The notes under the pieces were generated by a model. It saw only the letters and a list, made by a program, of their open reading frames with translations. It had not been told where the DNA came from and searched no databases. Positions 44,095 through 53,850 of a DNA stretch of 64,000 nucleotides are shown one piece after another. The translations under genes and the position numbers were made by a program. Each line of letters opens with the position of its first letter. Positions within the stretch are counted from its first letter, which is position 1. Source of the DNA: an uncultured Ruminiclostridium sp. (GTDB taxonomy: Bacteria > Bacillota > Clostridia > Oscillospirales > Ruminococcaceae); the NCBI GenBank assembly GCA_947623915.1, contig CANQIB010000006.1:61525-125524 (forward strand), written 5' to 3'.

Positions 44095-44122
44095 CAGTTT
44101 ATGAACGGGCGGCGGAATGTGT
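44095..44122 (-). promoter_or_regulatory. candidate sigma-K-type promoter of dpaAB
   Basis: On the minus strand AC (44122-44121), 17 bp, then CATAAACTG (44103-44095). The sigma-K consensus is AC, 16-17 bp, CATAnnnTA, so only the last base differs. It lies 37 bp before dpaA. In Bacillus spoVF is sigma-K-dependent. The core is short, so the match could be chance. Confidence 0.45.
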
Positions 44123-44212
44123 TAGCCTGCCTGAGTATGTCATTTTTAACAAAATCCGTCTTAGGGTTATATGCAAAATGACAATGTTTTCTACAAATTT
44201 ATTGAAATAGCC

Positions 44213-44241
44213 TTGAATATGGCGGGAGTATGTTGTATAAT
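44213..44241 (+). promoter_or_regulatory. promoter of glycogen phosphorylase gene
   Basis: TTGAAT (44213-44218), 17-bp spacer, TATAAT (44236-44241), 59 bp before the gene. Confidence 0.75.
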
Positions 44242-44300
44242 AAAAAGGACTAAAACTTCAAATACCGAAAAACAATAAAAACAAAGAGAGGAAACTGATT

Positions 44301-46697
44301 ATGACTTCACCTTTTACCGAAAAGGAGCTTTATGACAGGCTTTCGGAAATACTGCGGCTGGACTGCAACATTTCCCCCGAAGACGCGACCCCTTCTCAGA
44401 TATACAACGCTTTATCCAAGATCGTGGTGGGACATCTGAAAGAAAAACGCCATATGTTCATGACGGACTGCGATTCAAAGGGTAAAAAGCAGGTATATTA
44501 TATTTCCATGGAATTCCTTATGGGTCGTTCGCTCAAGACTAATCTTTACAATCTCGGTATGCAGGACGTTACCGAGAAAGCGCTGAAGAAAATGGGCGTC
44601 AAGAGCGAGCAGATATTTGAGGAAGAGCCGGACGCGGGTCTGGGAAACGGCGGCTTGGGACGCTTGGCGGCGTGCTATCTAGACGGCTTGGCTACCTGCG
44701 CTTTCCCCGCTACGGGATATTCGATACTGTACGAATACGGGATATTCAAGCAGAGGATAATAGACGGCTGGCAGACCGAGCTGCCCGACGAGTGGCTGCC
44801 CGGCGGACGCGCTTGGCTCGTACCCGTGCCCGACCAGACGATAGAGATACATTTTGACGGCGAGATACAGGAGATGTGGGACGAAAATTACCACAGCGTA
44901 AACCATGTCAACTACACCACCGTAAACGCCGTACCTTACGATATGTATGTTTCCGGCTATGACAGCAAGGGCGTTGCAAAGCTGAGACTTTGGGCGGCGC
45001 AGAGCATGTCGTTCGATATGAATATGTTCAATCAGGGCAACTATGCGCAGGCGTTGGGCGCGCACAATATAGCGCACTCTCTGACCAAGGTGTTGTACCC
45101 CAACGATAACCATCTGGAGGGCAAGGCGCTGCGTCTGCGTCAGCAGTATTTCATGAGCGCCGCTTCGGTGGGCGATATAGTAATGCGCCATATGAACGTA
45201 TACGGAAACCTTGACAATCTGCATGAAAAAGCGGCTATACACATAAACGACACCCACCCGACGCTTGCGATACCCGAACTGATGAGGATATTGCTGGACG
45301 ACTGCGGCTACGAGTGGGACAAGGCATGGGATATAATCACTCATACCTTTGCGTACACCAACCACACGGTAATGGCGGAGGCGCTGGAAACTTGGGACGC
45401 GGACCTGATGAAGAGGATACTTCCCAGAATATACCAGATAATCGTGGAGATAAACAACCGCTACTGCGCTAAGCTGTGGGAGCTTACCGGCGACAGCGAC
45501 AAGGTATCGAGAATGTCGATAATACTCAACAATAAGGTGCGCATGGCAAATCTGTGCTGCGCTGCGTCCCATTCGGTAAACGGCGTTTCGCAGCTCCATT
45601 CGGATATTATAAAGAAAGACGTATTCGCCGACCAGTATTCGATAAACCCCGACGCGTTCAAGAACGTCACCAACGGCATAGCTTACCGCCGCTGGCTGCT
45701 CGCGGGGAACCCCGGGCTTACCAAGCTGCTCAGCGAGTGCATAGGCGACGGGTTCAAAAAAGACGCCTCCAAGCTGGCGGGCTTTAAGAAATTCGCCAAA
45801 GACGCGTCGGTACTGGAAAAGCTGGGCGAGGTGAAAAAGCAGAACAAGGAGCGTTTTGCGAAGTATGTGTATAACACCACCGGCACAAAGCTGAACACCG
45901 ACAGCATATTTGACGTACAGGTAAAAAGACTTCACGAGTACAAGCGTCAGCAGCTCAACGCGATGAACATCATCGCGGATTACAACTACCTGCTTAATAA
46001 CCCCGACGCGGATTTTGTGCCCAAGACTTATATCTTTGCGTCCAAGGCTGCGCCCGGATATTACATGGCTAAGCAGATAATAAAAATGATATGGTGCATA
46101 GGCGAGGAATTAAAGCGCGACCCCAAGCTGAGCGAAAAGCTGTCGGTAGTGTTCCTGGAGGATTATAAGGTAACGCTGTCCGAGATACTTATGCCCGCGA
46201 GCGAAATATCCGAGCAGATCTCTCTTGCCGGTACGGAGGCGAGCGGCACGGGAAATATGAAGCTCATGCTCAACGGCGCAGTGACCATCGGAACTTACGA
46301 CGGCGCAAACGTTGAGATACACGGAGCGGTAGGCGACGACAACATATTCATCTTCGGTATGGATACTCCTCAGGTGAACGAGCTTAAAGCCAAGGGCTAC
46401 CGCGCGGAGGATTATTACAACGCAAATCCCGTTATCAAGGCGGTATTGCAGAAAATGTACGACGGCATAAACGGCGCGGAATTTGCCGAGGTGGCTAATT
46501 CGCTGAGGAACGTTGACAGATATATGTGCTTTGCCGATTTTGACAGCTATCGCAAGATACAGGCGAAAGCGAGCGAGATATACACCGACAAGGCTAAGTG
46601 GAACAAAATGTCGCTTATGAACATAAGCGGCGCGGGCATATTCTCCGCAGACCGTGCGGTGACGGATTACGCAAGGGATATCTGGCACCTTATCTGA
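44301..46697 (+). CDS. glgP: glycogen / alpha-glucan phosphorylase
   Basis: PLP-dependent GT35 enzyme of 798 residues that releases glucose-1-phosphate from glycogen or maltodextrin. YYISMEFLMGRSLKTNLYN and EPDAGLGNGGLGRLAAC are conserved near the N-terminus; HEYKRQQLN and the PLP lysine K654 in EASGTGNMKLMLNG are in the C-terminal half. Followed by a GH13 enzyme gene, with which it can degrade storage glucan. A long hairpin separates the two. GAGAGGAA precedes the ATG. Confidence 0.97.
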   Translation: MTSPFTEKELYDRLSEILRLDCNISPEDATPSQIYNALSKIVVGHLKEKRHMFMTDCDSKGKKQVYYISMEFLMGRSLKTNLYNLGMQDVTEKALKKMGVKSEQIFEEEPDAGLGNGGLGRLAACYLDGLATCAFPATGYSILYEYGIFKQRIIDGWQTELPDEWLPGGRAWLVPVPDQTIEIHFDGEIQEMWDENYHSVNHVNYTTVNAVPYDMYVSGYDSKGVAKLRLWAAQSMSFDMNMFNQGNYAQALGAHNIAHSLTKVLYPNDNHLEGKALRLRQQYFMSAASVGDIVMRHMNVYGNLDNLHEKAAIHINDTHPTLAIPELMRILLDDCGYEWDKAWDIITHTFAYTNHTVMAEALETWDADLMKRILPRIYQIIVEINNRYCAKLWELTGDSDKVSRMSIILNNKVRMANLCCAASHSVNGVSQLHSDIIKKDVFADQYSINPDAFKNVTNGIAYRRWLLAGNPGLTKLLSECIGDGFKKDASKLAGFKKFAKDASVLEKLGEVKKQNKERFAKYVYNTTGTKLNTDSIFDVQVKRLHEYKRQQLNAMNIIADYNYLLNNPDADFVPKTYIFASKAAPGYYMAKQIIKMIWCIGEELKRDPKLSEKLSVVFLEDYKVTLSEILMPASEISEQISLAGTEASGTGNMKLMLNGAVTIGTYDGANVEIHGAVGDDNIFIFGMDTPQVNELKAKGYRAEDYYNANPVIKAVLQKMYDGINGAEFAEVANSLRNVDRYMCFADFDSYRKIQAKASEIYTDKAKWNKMSLMNISGAGIFSADRAVTDYARDIWHLI

Positions 46698-46704
46698 CGG
46701 GAAG

Positions 46705-46770
46705 TATACCGTTCCCGTTCGGGCGTTCGGCAACAGACGTGAGCTGTTTTCCGAACGCCCGAACGGTATA
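46705..46770 (+). other. long hairpin between glgP and the GH13 gene
   Basis: Arms 46705-46730 and 46751-46770 pair over about 20 base pairs with a single 6-base bulge (a tandem CCGTTC) in the 5' arm. There is no T-run, so it is more likely a stability or processing element, or an attenuator, than a terminator. Confidence 0.75.
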
Positions 46771-46809
46771 TAGGCGTTTAAAGAAATATCGAAATGAGGG
46801 TAACAAAAA

Positions 46810-48702
46810 ATGTCCGTACCTGTTTTTGACAGCTTTGACATATCGTATAAAGAGCCGTTCGGCGCGATACGGCAGTATCAGTCGGCGCGGTTCACGCTGA
46901 GGTTTCCGCAGGAGTGGCACATTGCCGAGCCGACGCTGGTGGTGTTCCGACCCGAAAACAAGGAGAGGTTCATACCGCTGGAGGTGAGCGGCACGGAGGG
47001 CGGCTGTACCGTGTGCAGCTGTTCGTTTTACCCGATGAACGTCGGGCTGCACTACTACTATTTCGCGGTGACGATAGACGGCAACCGCAGATACATCAAG
47101 CGCAACGGCGCGAGCGTGGGCGTGCTGGACGACGGGGATATGTTCCAGCTCACCGTATTCAGTCCGGACGAACATTCTCCCGACTGGATAAAGGGCGGGG
47201 TGATGTATCAGATATTTCCCGACAGATTTTACAGGAGCAAAGCGGCGCACAGCGACGTGCCGGAGGACAGGATAATACACGATAACTGGTACGATACGCC
47301 TTTTTACCGTCCCGATGAAAAGGGCACTATACGCAACAATGATTATTTCGGCGGCGACCTTAAAGGCATAGCCGAAAAACTGCCGTATCTTAAAGCGCTG
47401 GGAGTGACTTGCATTTATCTGAACCCGATATTCGAGTCGCACGAGAACCACCGCTATTCCACCGCCTGCTATGAGCGGATAGATCCGCTGCTGGGCACGG
47501 AGGAGGATTTTACCGACCTTTGCGAAAAGGCAAAATCCGAGGGGATAAGAGTGATACTGGACGGAGTATTTTCCCATACCGGCGCGGACAGTATGTACTT
47601 CAACAAATTCGGCAGATACGGGGAAAACTTCGGCGCGTACCGTTCACCCGACAGCCGTTACCGCGACTGGTACTGCTTTGTGCGCTATCCCGAAGAATAC
47701 GAATCGTGGTGGGGGATATCCACTCTGCCGAACGTCAACGAAAATAATCCCGACTACACCGAATATATCTGCGGCGAGGGCGGAATACTTCAAAAGTGGA
47801 TAGACAAAGGCGCGGCGGGTTGGAGACTGGACGTGGCGGACGAGCTGCCGGACGAATTTATCGACAATATAAACCGCGCGGTAAAGGCAAAGGGCGGCGA
47901 CAAGGTGATATACGGCGAGGTCTGGGAGGACGCGTCCAACAAGGAGAGCTACGGGGTGCGCCGCCGCTATCTTATCGGCGGTCAGCTTGACAGCGTTATG
48001 AACTATCCTTTTAAGGAAGCGATAATAAACTACGTTAAATTTTCCGACCCGACGGCGTTCAGGGACGGGATAATGACGATACTTGAGCATTACCCCAAGC
48101 CGGCGGCGGACATATTGATGAATTTTCTCTCCACGCACGACACCGAGAGGATACTTACCAGACTTGCCGGCGACGAGGTGGGCTGGCATGACCGCGAGTG
48201 GCAGGCGGAGAGGTATCTTGCCGACTGGCAGTACGTTTACGGTATAGCCTTGGTGAAATGTGCGATGGTGCTGCAATTTTTCCTGCCGGGCGTACCCTGT
48301 GTTTACTACGGGGACGAGGCGGGGCTGGAGGGCTACAAAGACCCGTTCAACCGTCGGGGCTATCCGTGGGGCAGGGAAAACACCGAGCTTATCGCGTTTA
48401 CCTCGGAGCTTTCCCGCGTGAGAAAGGCTTCGCCGGCATTCGTTCAGGGGGATATGAAGTTTTTGACCGTTACCTCGGAGGAGTGCGTATTTGTCCGCGC
48501 CGACGAGCAGACGGGAGAGTCCGCGATAGTTATACTGAACAAGTCCAAGCACACGAAAACTTACGATATAAACGGCTTTGGGGATTATTACGGCATGAAT
48601 GTTCTGCGTGGAACATCGGGCGATAATATCATCGTAGCCCCGTTCGATTATGCGGTGATATCCTGCAAGGCGGGTCGCGGCGAGATCGCAGCGGCACAGT
48701 AA
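46810..48702 (+). CDS. neopullulanase-like GH13 alpha-amylase family enzyme
   Basis: A 630-residue cytoplasmic alpha-glucan hydrolase. Residues 1-125 form an N-terminal beta-sandwich like that of neopullulanase/cyclomaltodextrinase (FYPMNVGLHYYYFAV). The TIM barrel starts WIKGGVMYQIFPDRFYR. Catalytic residues are D341 (GWRLDVADE, nucleophile), E370 (YGEVWED) and D444 (STHDTER); VILDGVFSHTG is conserved region I. No signal peptide is seen, so it probably trims imported maltodextrins or glycogen for the phosphorylase upstream. Confidence 0.92.
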   Translation: MSVPVFDSFDISYKEPFGAIRQYQSARFTLRFPQEWHIAEPTLVVFRPENKERFIPLEVSGTEGGCTVCSCSFYPMNVGLHYYYFAVTIDGNRRYIKRNGASVGVLDDGDMFQLTVFSPDEHSPDWIKGGVMYQIFPDRFYRSKAAHSDVPEDRIIHDNWYDTPFYRPDEKGTIRNNDYFGGDLKGIAEKLPYLKALGVTCIYLNPIFESHENHRYSTACYERIDPLLGTEEDFTDLCEKAKSEGIRVILDGVFSHTGADSMYFNKFGRYGENFGAYRSPDSRYRDWYCFVRYPEEYESWWGISTLPNVNENNPDYTEYICGEGGILQKWIDKGAAGWRLDVADELPDEFIDNINRAVKAKGGDKVIYGEVWEDASNKESYGVRRRYLIGGQLDSVMNYPFKEAIINYVKFSDPTAFRDGIMTILEHYPKPAADILMNFLSTHDTERILTRLAGDEVGWHDREWQAERYLADWQYVYGIALVKCAMVLQFFLPGVPCVYYGDEAGLEGYKDPFNRRGYPWGRENTELIAFTSELSRVRKASPAFVQGDMKFLTVTSEECVFVRADEQTGESAIVILNKSKHTKTYDINGFGDYYGMNVLRGTSGDNIIVAPFDYAVISCKAGRGEIAAAQ

Positions 48703-48728
48703 AAACGGAGGAAACACGGGAGGTTTGT

Positions 48729-49934
48729 ATGGGTAAAGCGCTTATTATAGGAGCCGGCGGAGTGGCCGGAGTGTGCGCTCATAAATGCGCACAAAACAGC
48801 GAGGTGTTCGACAAAATATGTATCGCCAGCAGGACGCTGTCAAAGTGCGATAAGTTAAAGTCGGATATAGAGGCAAAGGGCACGGCGGCGAAAATAAATA
48901 CCGCGCAGGTGGACGCCGACGACGTGGGACAGCTCGTAACGCTCATCGAAAAGGAAAAGCCGGATATTGTGATAAACCTAGCTTTGCCGTATCAGGACCT
49001 TACAGTGATGGAGGCGTGCTTGCAGACCCGCACGGATTACGTCGATACCGCAAATTACGAGCATCCCGATACCGCAAAATTTGAGTATAAGTATCAATGG
49101 GCTTACCGTGAGAAATTCCGTCAGGCGGGGATAACCGCGCTGCTGGGCAGCGGGTTTGACCCCGGCGTGACAGGAGTGTTCTGCGCTTACGCGCAAAAGC
49201 ATTACTTCGACGAGATAAACTATATAGATATCCTGGACTGCAACGGCGGAGATCACGGCTATCCGTTCGCCACAAACTTCAATCCCGAAATAAATATCCG
49301 CGAGGTATCCGCCAAGGGGAGCTATATACAGGACGGCAAATGGGTGGAGACCGAGCCGATGGAGATAAAACGGGAGTACGATTTCGAGCAGGTAGGCAAA
49401 AAGGATATGTATCTGCTGCATCACGAGGAGCTGGAATCGCTCGCGCTGAATATAAAAGGGATAAAGCGGATACGCTTTTTCATGACCTTCGGACAGAGCT
49501 ATCTTACTCACCTTAAATGTCTGGAAGACGTCGGAATGACCTCCATAAAGCCCATAATGTTCGAGGGCAGAGAGATAGTGCCGCTGCAATTCTTAAAGGC
49601 GGTGCTGCCCGACCCCGCGTCGCTGGGTCCGAGAACGGTGGGAAAGACCAACATCGGCTGTATCTGTATCGGAAAAAAAGACGGCAAGCCCGTGCATTAC
49701 AAGGTATATAACGTCTGCGACCATCAGGAGTGCTACCGTGAGGTAGGCTCACAGGCGGTAAGTTATACCACCGGCGTACCCGCCATGATAGGCGCTATGA
49801 TGGTGATGACCGGCAAATGGAAAAAAGCCGGTGTGTTCAATATCGAGGAGTTCGACCCCGACCCGTTCATGGACGCGCTCAATAAGTGGGGATTGCCCTG
49901 GACAGAGGATTTCGACCCCGCTTTGGTAGACTGA
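48729..49934 (+). CDS. carboxynorspermidine dehydrogenase / saccharopine dehydrogenase family
   Basis: NAD(P)-dependent enzyme of 401 residues. KALIIGAGGVAGVCAHKCAQ is the Rossmann start, and INLALPYQDLTVMEACL and GSGFDPGVTGVFCAYAQKHYFDE are typical of the carboxynorspermidine dehydrogenase (CANSDH) branch. CANSDH condenses a diamine with aspartate semialdehyde; with putrescine the product is carboxyspermidine, which a decarboxylase (NspC) turns into spermidine. NspC is not in the window. The putrescine supply by aguA-aguB at 37-38 kb fits. GGGAGG precedes the ATG. Confidence 0.88.
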   Translation: MGKALIIGAGGVAGVCAHKCAQNSEVFDKICIASRTLSKCDKLKSDIEAKGTAAKINTAQVDADDVGQLVTLIEKEKPDIVINLALPYQDLTVMEACLQTRTDYVDTANYEHPDTAKFEYKYQWAYREKFRQAGITALLGSGFDPGVTGVFCAYAQKHYFDEINYIDILDCNGGDHGYPFATNFNPEINIREVSAKGSYIQDGKWVETEPMEIKREYDFEQVGKKDMYLLHHEELESLALNIKGIKRIRFFMTFGQSYLTHLKCLEDVGMTSIKPIMFEGREIVPLQFLKAVLPDPASLGPRTVGKTNIGCICIGKKDGKPVHYKVYNVCDHQECYREVGSQAVSYTTGVPAMIGAMMVMTGKWKKAGVFNIEEFDPDPFMDALNKWGLPWTEDFDPALVD

Positions 49935-49936
49935 AT

Positions 49937-49973
49937 ATTCCTACCGCTTTGTCGCGGTCGTCGGAATTTTTTT
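49937..49973 (+). terminator. intrinsic terminator before pgk
   Basis: Outer arms ATTCC and GGAAT with an inner CCGC/GCGG helix, followed by a run of seven T residues. Confidence 0.65.
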
Positions 49974-50009
49974 GTCCGCCTGTTTTTTACTTAAAATGCA
50001 AAAAACCGC

Positions 50010-50038
50010 TTGCAATTTATCCGATTTTTTGGTAAAAT
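50010..50038 (+). promoter_or_regulatory. promoter of the pgk-tpiA-gpmI operon
   Basis: TTGCAA (50010-50015), 17-bp spacer, TAAAAT (50033-50038), 55 bp before pgk. Confidence 0.7.
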
Positions 50039-50093
50039 AGATAACAGATAGGCTTTTCGGATAAAAGCCCAAAAATCGAAAGGAATACAGGTT

Positions 50094-51314
50094 ATGAGCA
50101 AGTTAAACAAGAAAAACGTAGAAGACCTTAACGTAAAAGGCAAATATGTCCTCGTGCGCGTTGATTTCAACGTACCGCTGAAGGACGGAAAGATCACCAA
50201 CGACAACAGAATAGTCGCAGCGCTCCCCACCATCAACAAGCTGGTAGAGAACGGCGCGAAGATAGTGCTTTGCTCCCATCTGGGCAAGCCCAAGAACGGG
50301 CCGGAGGATAAATTCTCTCTCGCTCCCGCGGCTGAAAGACTGGCACAGCTCGTAGATACAAACGTTATTTTCGCCAAGGACGACACCGTTGTCGGCGAGA
50401 ACGCCAAGAAGGCGGTAGCCGAGATGAAAGAGGGCGAGATAGTAGTTCTCGAGAACACCCGTTTCCGCGGCGCGGAGGAGACCAAGAACGGCGACGAATT
50501 TGCAAAAGAGCTTGCCGATCTTGTAAACAACGAGATATTCGTTATGGACGCGTTCGGTTCGGCGCACAGAGCGCACGCCTCCACTGCGGGCGTTACTAAG
50601 TATGTTAAGGAGACCGCTGTCGGCTACCTTATGAACAAGGAAATAGAATTTCTCGGCAACGCGGTGGAGAACCCCGTTCGTCCGTTTGTCGCTATCCTCG
50701 GCGGCGCTAAGGTAGCGGATAAGCTGAACGTTATCTCCAACCTGCTCGAAAAGTGCGATACGCTGATAATCGGCGGCGGCATGGCGTACACCTTCCTCAA
50801 GGCTAAAGGACTGGAGGTAGGAAAGTCGCTGGTAGACGATGAAAAGCTGGATTACTGCAAGGAAATGATAGCAAAGGCGGAGGCAAACGGCAAAAAGCTG
50901 CTGCTCCCCGTTGATACCGCTGTTGCAAAGTCATTCCCCGACCCCATCGACGCCGAGATAGACGTTGAGATATATGACGCGGATAAGATGCCCGCAGACG
51001 TTATGGGCCTTGATATAGGACCTAAGACAATGGAGCTGTTCGCGGCTGAGGCAAAGAACGCTAAGACCGTGGTTTGGAACGGACCTATGGGCGTATTTGA
51101 AAACCCCGTGCTGGCAAAGGGGACCATCGCGGTAGCTCAGGCGCTTGCCGAGACCGACGCCACCACCATTATCGGAGGCGGCGACAGCGCGGCTGCGGTA
51201 ACTCAGCTCGGCTTTGCGGATAAGATGAGCCACATCTCCACCGGCGGCGGCGCGTCCCTCGAATATCTTGAGGGCAAGGTGCTCCCCGGCATTGACGTGA
51301 TACAGGATAAGTAA
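50094..51314 (+). CDS. pgk: phosphoglycerate kinase
   Basis: Glycolytic kinase of 406 residues that makes ATP from 1,3-bisphosphoglycerate. [16 protein letters not shown] is the N-terminal substrate-binding block, LCSHLGKPK follows, [15 protein letters not shown] lies in the middle, and the nucleotide-binding [10 protein letters not shown] and GGGDSAAAV are near the C-terminus. AAAGGAA precedes the ATG. First of three lower-glycolysis genes; no gapA precedes it. Confidence 0.98.
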   Translation: MSKLNKKNVEDLNVKGKYVLVRVDFNVPLKDGKITNDNRIVAALPTINKLVENGAKIVLCSHLGKPKNGPEDKFSLAPAAERLAQLVDTNVIFAKDDTVVGENAKKAVAEMKEGEIVVLENTRFRGAEETKNGDEFAKELADLVNNEIFVMDAFGSAHRAHASTAGVTKYVKETAVGYLMNKEIEFLGNAVENPVRPFVAILGGAKVADKLNVISNLLEKCDTLIIGGGMAYTFLKAKGLEVGKSLVDDEKLDYCKEMIAKAEANGKKLLLPVDTAVAKSFPDPIDAEIDVEIYDADKMPADVMGLDIGPKTMELFAAEAKNAKTVVWNGPMGVFENPVLAKGTIAVAQALAETDATTIIGGGDSAAAVTQLGFADKMSHISTGGGASLEYLEGKVLPGIDVIQDK

Positions 51315-51321
51315 GAGGTTG

Positions 51322-51350
51322 ATGGGGGGACTCCGAACGGGTTCCCCCAT
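51322..51350 (+). other. hairpin between pgk and tpiA
   Basis: Arms ATGGGGG and CCCCCAT with a short loop; no T-run follows. A likely intercistronic stability or processing element. Confidence 0.6.
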
Positions 51351-51391
51351 AACGCAAACTGTTCAACTTATTTTCGGAAGGAGAAAGACAG

Positions 51392-52165
51392 ATGAAAAAG
51401 AATGTCAGAAAGGCGATAATCGCCGGAAACTGGAAGATGAACAAGACAAGACCGGAGGCAAAGGCTTTGCTTACCGAGCTTGCTCCCATGGTAGCGGACG
51501 TAAAGGACGTCGAGGTCATAGCCTGCGTTCCGTTCACCAACCTTGAGACCGCTATTGAGGCGACTAAAGGCACAAATATAAAGATAGGCGCGCAGAACTG
51601 CCACTTTGAGAAGTCCGGCGCGTTCACCGGCGAGATATCCGCCGATATGCTGGTCGAAATGGGCGTTGAGTACGTCGTGCTCGGTCACTCCGAGCGCAGA
51701 CAGTATTTCGGCGAGACCGACGAAACGGTGAACAAGCGCACCAAGGCGGCTTTAGCGGCAGGCTTAAAGCCGATAGTATGCGTGGGCGAGCTTTTGTGGG
51801 AGCGTGAGTGCGACATCACCGAGGAGGTCATAGCGCGCCAGATAAAGCTGGATTTCTACAGCCTTACCGCGGAGGATATAAAGAAGTGCGTTATCGCTTA
51901 TGAGCCTGTATGGGCTATAGGCACCGGCAAGACCGCCACCGCCGAGCAGGCGCAGGAGGTATGCGCATTCATACGCGGCTGCCTTGCAAAGCAGTACGGC
52001 GAGGAAACCGCAGAGGCTGTTACTATCCAGTACGGCGGCTCTATGAACGCGGGCAACGCCGCGGAGCTGGTATCCAAGGTCGACGTGGACGGCGGACTTA
52101 TCGGCGGCGCAAGCCTTAAAGCTCCCGACTTTACCGCTATAGTAAAGGCTGCGGAAAACGGCTGA
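51392..52165 (+). CDS. tpiA: triose-phosphate isomerase
   Basis: TIM-barrel enzyme of 257 residues interconverting dihydroxyacetone phosphate and glyceraldehyde-3-phosphate. Catalytic residues: K15 (GNWKMNKT), the His of LGHSERR (about 101) and the Glu of AYEPVWAIGTG (about 173), with the mobile loop after it. YGGSMNAGNA binds phosphate. GGAAGGAG precedes the ATG. Confidence 0.98.
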   Translation: MKKNVRKAIIAGNWKMNKTRPEAKALLTELAPMVADVKDVEVIACVPFTNLETAIEATKGTNIKIGAQNCHFEKSGAFTGEISADMLVEMGVEYVVLGHSERRQYFGETDETVNKRTKAALAAGLKPIVCVGELLWERECDITEEVIARQIKLDFYSLTAEDIKKCVIAYEPVWAIGTGKTATAEQAQEVCAFIRGCLAKQYGEETAEAVTIQYGGSMNAGNAAELVSKVDVDGGLIGGASLKAPDFTAIVKAAENG

Positions 52166-52189
52166 TATTATCTTTGCCGCGGGACTGAC

Positions 52190-52204
52190 GCTGATGATAT
52201 CAGC
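52190..52204 (+). other. hairpin between tpiA and gpmI
   Basis: Arms GCTGAT and ATCAGC around GAT, inside a wider imperfect pairing of TTTGC and CCCGCAAA flanks. No T-run. Confidence 0.45.
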
Positions 52205-52250
52205 GGCATTTCGCCCGCAAAAAACCTAATAAGAAAGGAAACATAAGATA

Positions 52251-53822
52251 ATGGCAAAACCTGTATTACTGGTAGTAATGGACGGCGTGGGCTTTTCCAA
52301 GACGGGGCTGGGCGACGCGGTGACGTTAGCCAACACACCGACGCTCGATATGCTGATGAAGACCTGCCCGATGACCCGCCTTAAAGCTCACGGCGGAGCG
52401 GTGGGACTGCCCAGCGACGACGATATGGGAAATTCCGAGGTAGGTCATAACGCGCTGGGCTGCGGACAGATATATTCGCAGGGCGCAAAGCTGGTGAACG
52501 AGTCGCTGGAAAGCGGCAAAATGTACGCATCCGAGGCATGGACGGAGATAATCGCAAACTGCAAGGCAAATAACAGCACTTTGCATTTTATCGGACTTTT
52601 GTCCGACGGCAACGTACATTCCAACATTTCCCACCTGTTCCAAATGCTTGAGCAGGCGAAGAAAGAGGGAGTCAAAAAGGCGCGCGTACATATCCTGCTT
52701 GACGGGCGCGACGTGCCCGCGACCTCCGCTCCGATATATGTGGAGCAGCTTGAAAACAAGCTCGCCGAGCTGAACGACGGCGAATTTGACGGAAAGATAG
52801 CCTCCGGCGGCGGACGTATGAAGGTAACGATGGACAGATACCAAGCCGACTGGGGCATGGTGGAGCTCGGCTGGAAGACTCACGTCAAGGGCGAGGGACG
52901 GCAGTTCGCCTCCGCTATGGACGCGATAAACACCTACCGCGCCGAGATAGACGGCGTTATCGACCAGGATCTCCCCGCATTCGTTATCGCGGAGAACGGC
53001 GAGCCGGTTGGGAAAATACAGTCCAAGGACAGCGTTATCCTCTATAATTTCAGAGGTGACCGCGCGATAGAAATATCCATGGCATTCGACGATGAGGAGT
53101 TCGACCATTTCGACCGAGGCGAAAAGCCGGACGTATGCTATGCGGGAATGTTACAGTATGACGGCGACTTAAAGCTGCCCAAGCGTTTTCTTGTGAACCC
53201 GCCGGAGATAACCAACACTCTTTCGGAGGTGTTGGTGGCTGCGGGACTCAAGCAGTACGCGGTCAGCGAAACGCAAAAGTACGGTCATGTTACCTATTTC
53301 TGGAACGGCAACCGCAGCGGCAAATTCAGCGAGGAGCTGGAAACGTTCAAGGAGATCCCCTCCGACAACGTATCCTTTGACGAGCGTCCGTGGATGAAGT
53401 CCGCCGAGATAACCGACGACGTGATAGAGGCGATAAAGTCGCAAAAGTACGATTTTATCCGCTGCAACTTCCCCAACGGGGATATGGTGGGACACACCGG
53501 CAGCCTTGACGCTACCATTGTCGGCGTAGAATCGGTGGATCTCGGACTTGCAAGGCTGATGAAGGTCTGCGACGAGTACGGCGTGACCCTGCTCGTTACC
53601 GCCGACCACGGTAACGCTGATGAAATGCTCGAAAAGAACAAAAAGGGCGAGATACAGGTGCGCACCGCACATTCGCTCAACCCCGTACCGTTCATCATCT
53701 ATGACAAGGACGTAAAGTACACTATCAAGGACGGAAATTACGGTCTGGCGAACGTCGCTCCGACGGTAGTCAAGATGTTCGGACTTACCGCGCCCGATTG
53801 CTGGGAAGAAAGCATGATATGA
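52251..53822 (+). CDS. gpmI: 2,3-bisphosphoglycerate-independent phosphoglycerate mutase
   Basis: Manganese-dependent mutase of 523 residues of the alkaline-phosphatase fold. D11 and the catalytic S62 (GNSEVGHN) form the phosphatase-side metal centre with the C-terminal VTADHGNADEM. The inserted transferase domain contains LLDGRDVPATSA and ASGGGRMKVTMDRY. Third gene of pgk-tpiA-gpmI. Enolase is not in the window. AAAGGAA precedes the ATG. Confidence 0.97.
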   Translation: MAKPVLLVVMDGVGFSKTGLGDAVTLANTPTLDMLMKTCPMTRLKAHGGAVGLPSDDDMGNSEVGHNALGCGQIYSQGAKLVNESLESGKMYASEAWTEIIANCKANNSTLHFIGLLSDGNVHSNISHLFQMLEQAKKEGVKKARVHILLDGRDVPATSAPIYVEQLENKLAELNDGEFDGKIASGGGRMKVTMDRYQADWGMVELGWKTHVKGEGRQFASAMDAINTYRAEIDGVIDQDLPAFVIAENGEPVGKIQSKDSVILYNFRGDRAIEISMAFDDEEFDHFDRGEKPDVCYAGMLQYDGDLKLPKRFLVNPPEITNTLSEVLVAAGLKQYAVSETQKYGHVTYFWNGNRSGKFSEELETFKEIPSDNVSFDERPWMKSAEITDDVIEAIKSQKYDFIRCNFPNGDMVGHTGSLDATIVGVESVDLGLARLMKVCDEYGVTLLVTADHGNADEMLEKNKKGEIQVRTAHSLNPVPFIIYDKDVKYTIKDGNYGLANVAPTVVKMFGLTAPDCWEESMI

Positions 53823-53850
53823 CGCTTTGAGTGTATAGGATAAAGCAAAA

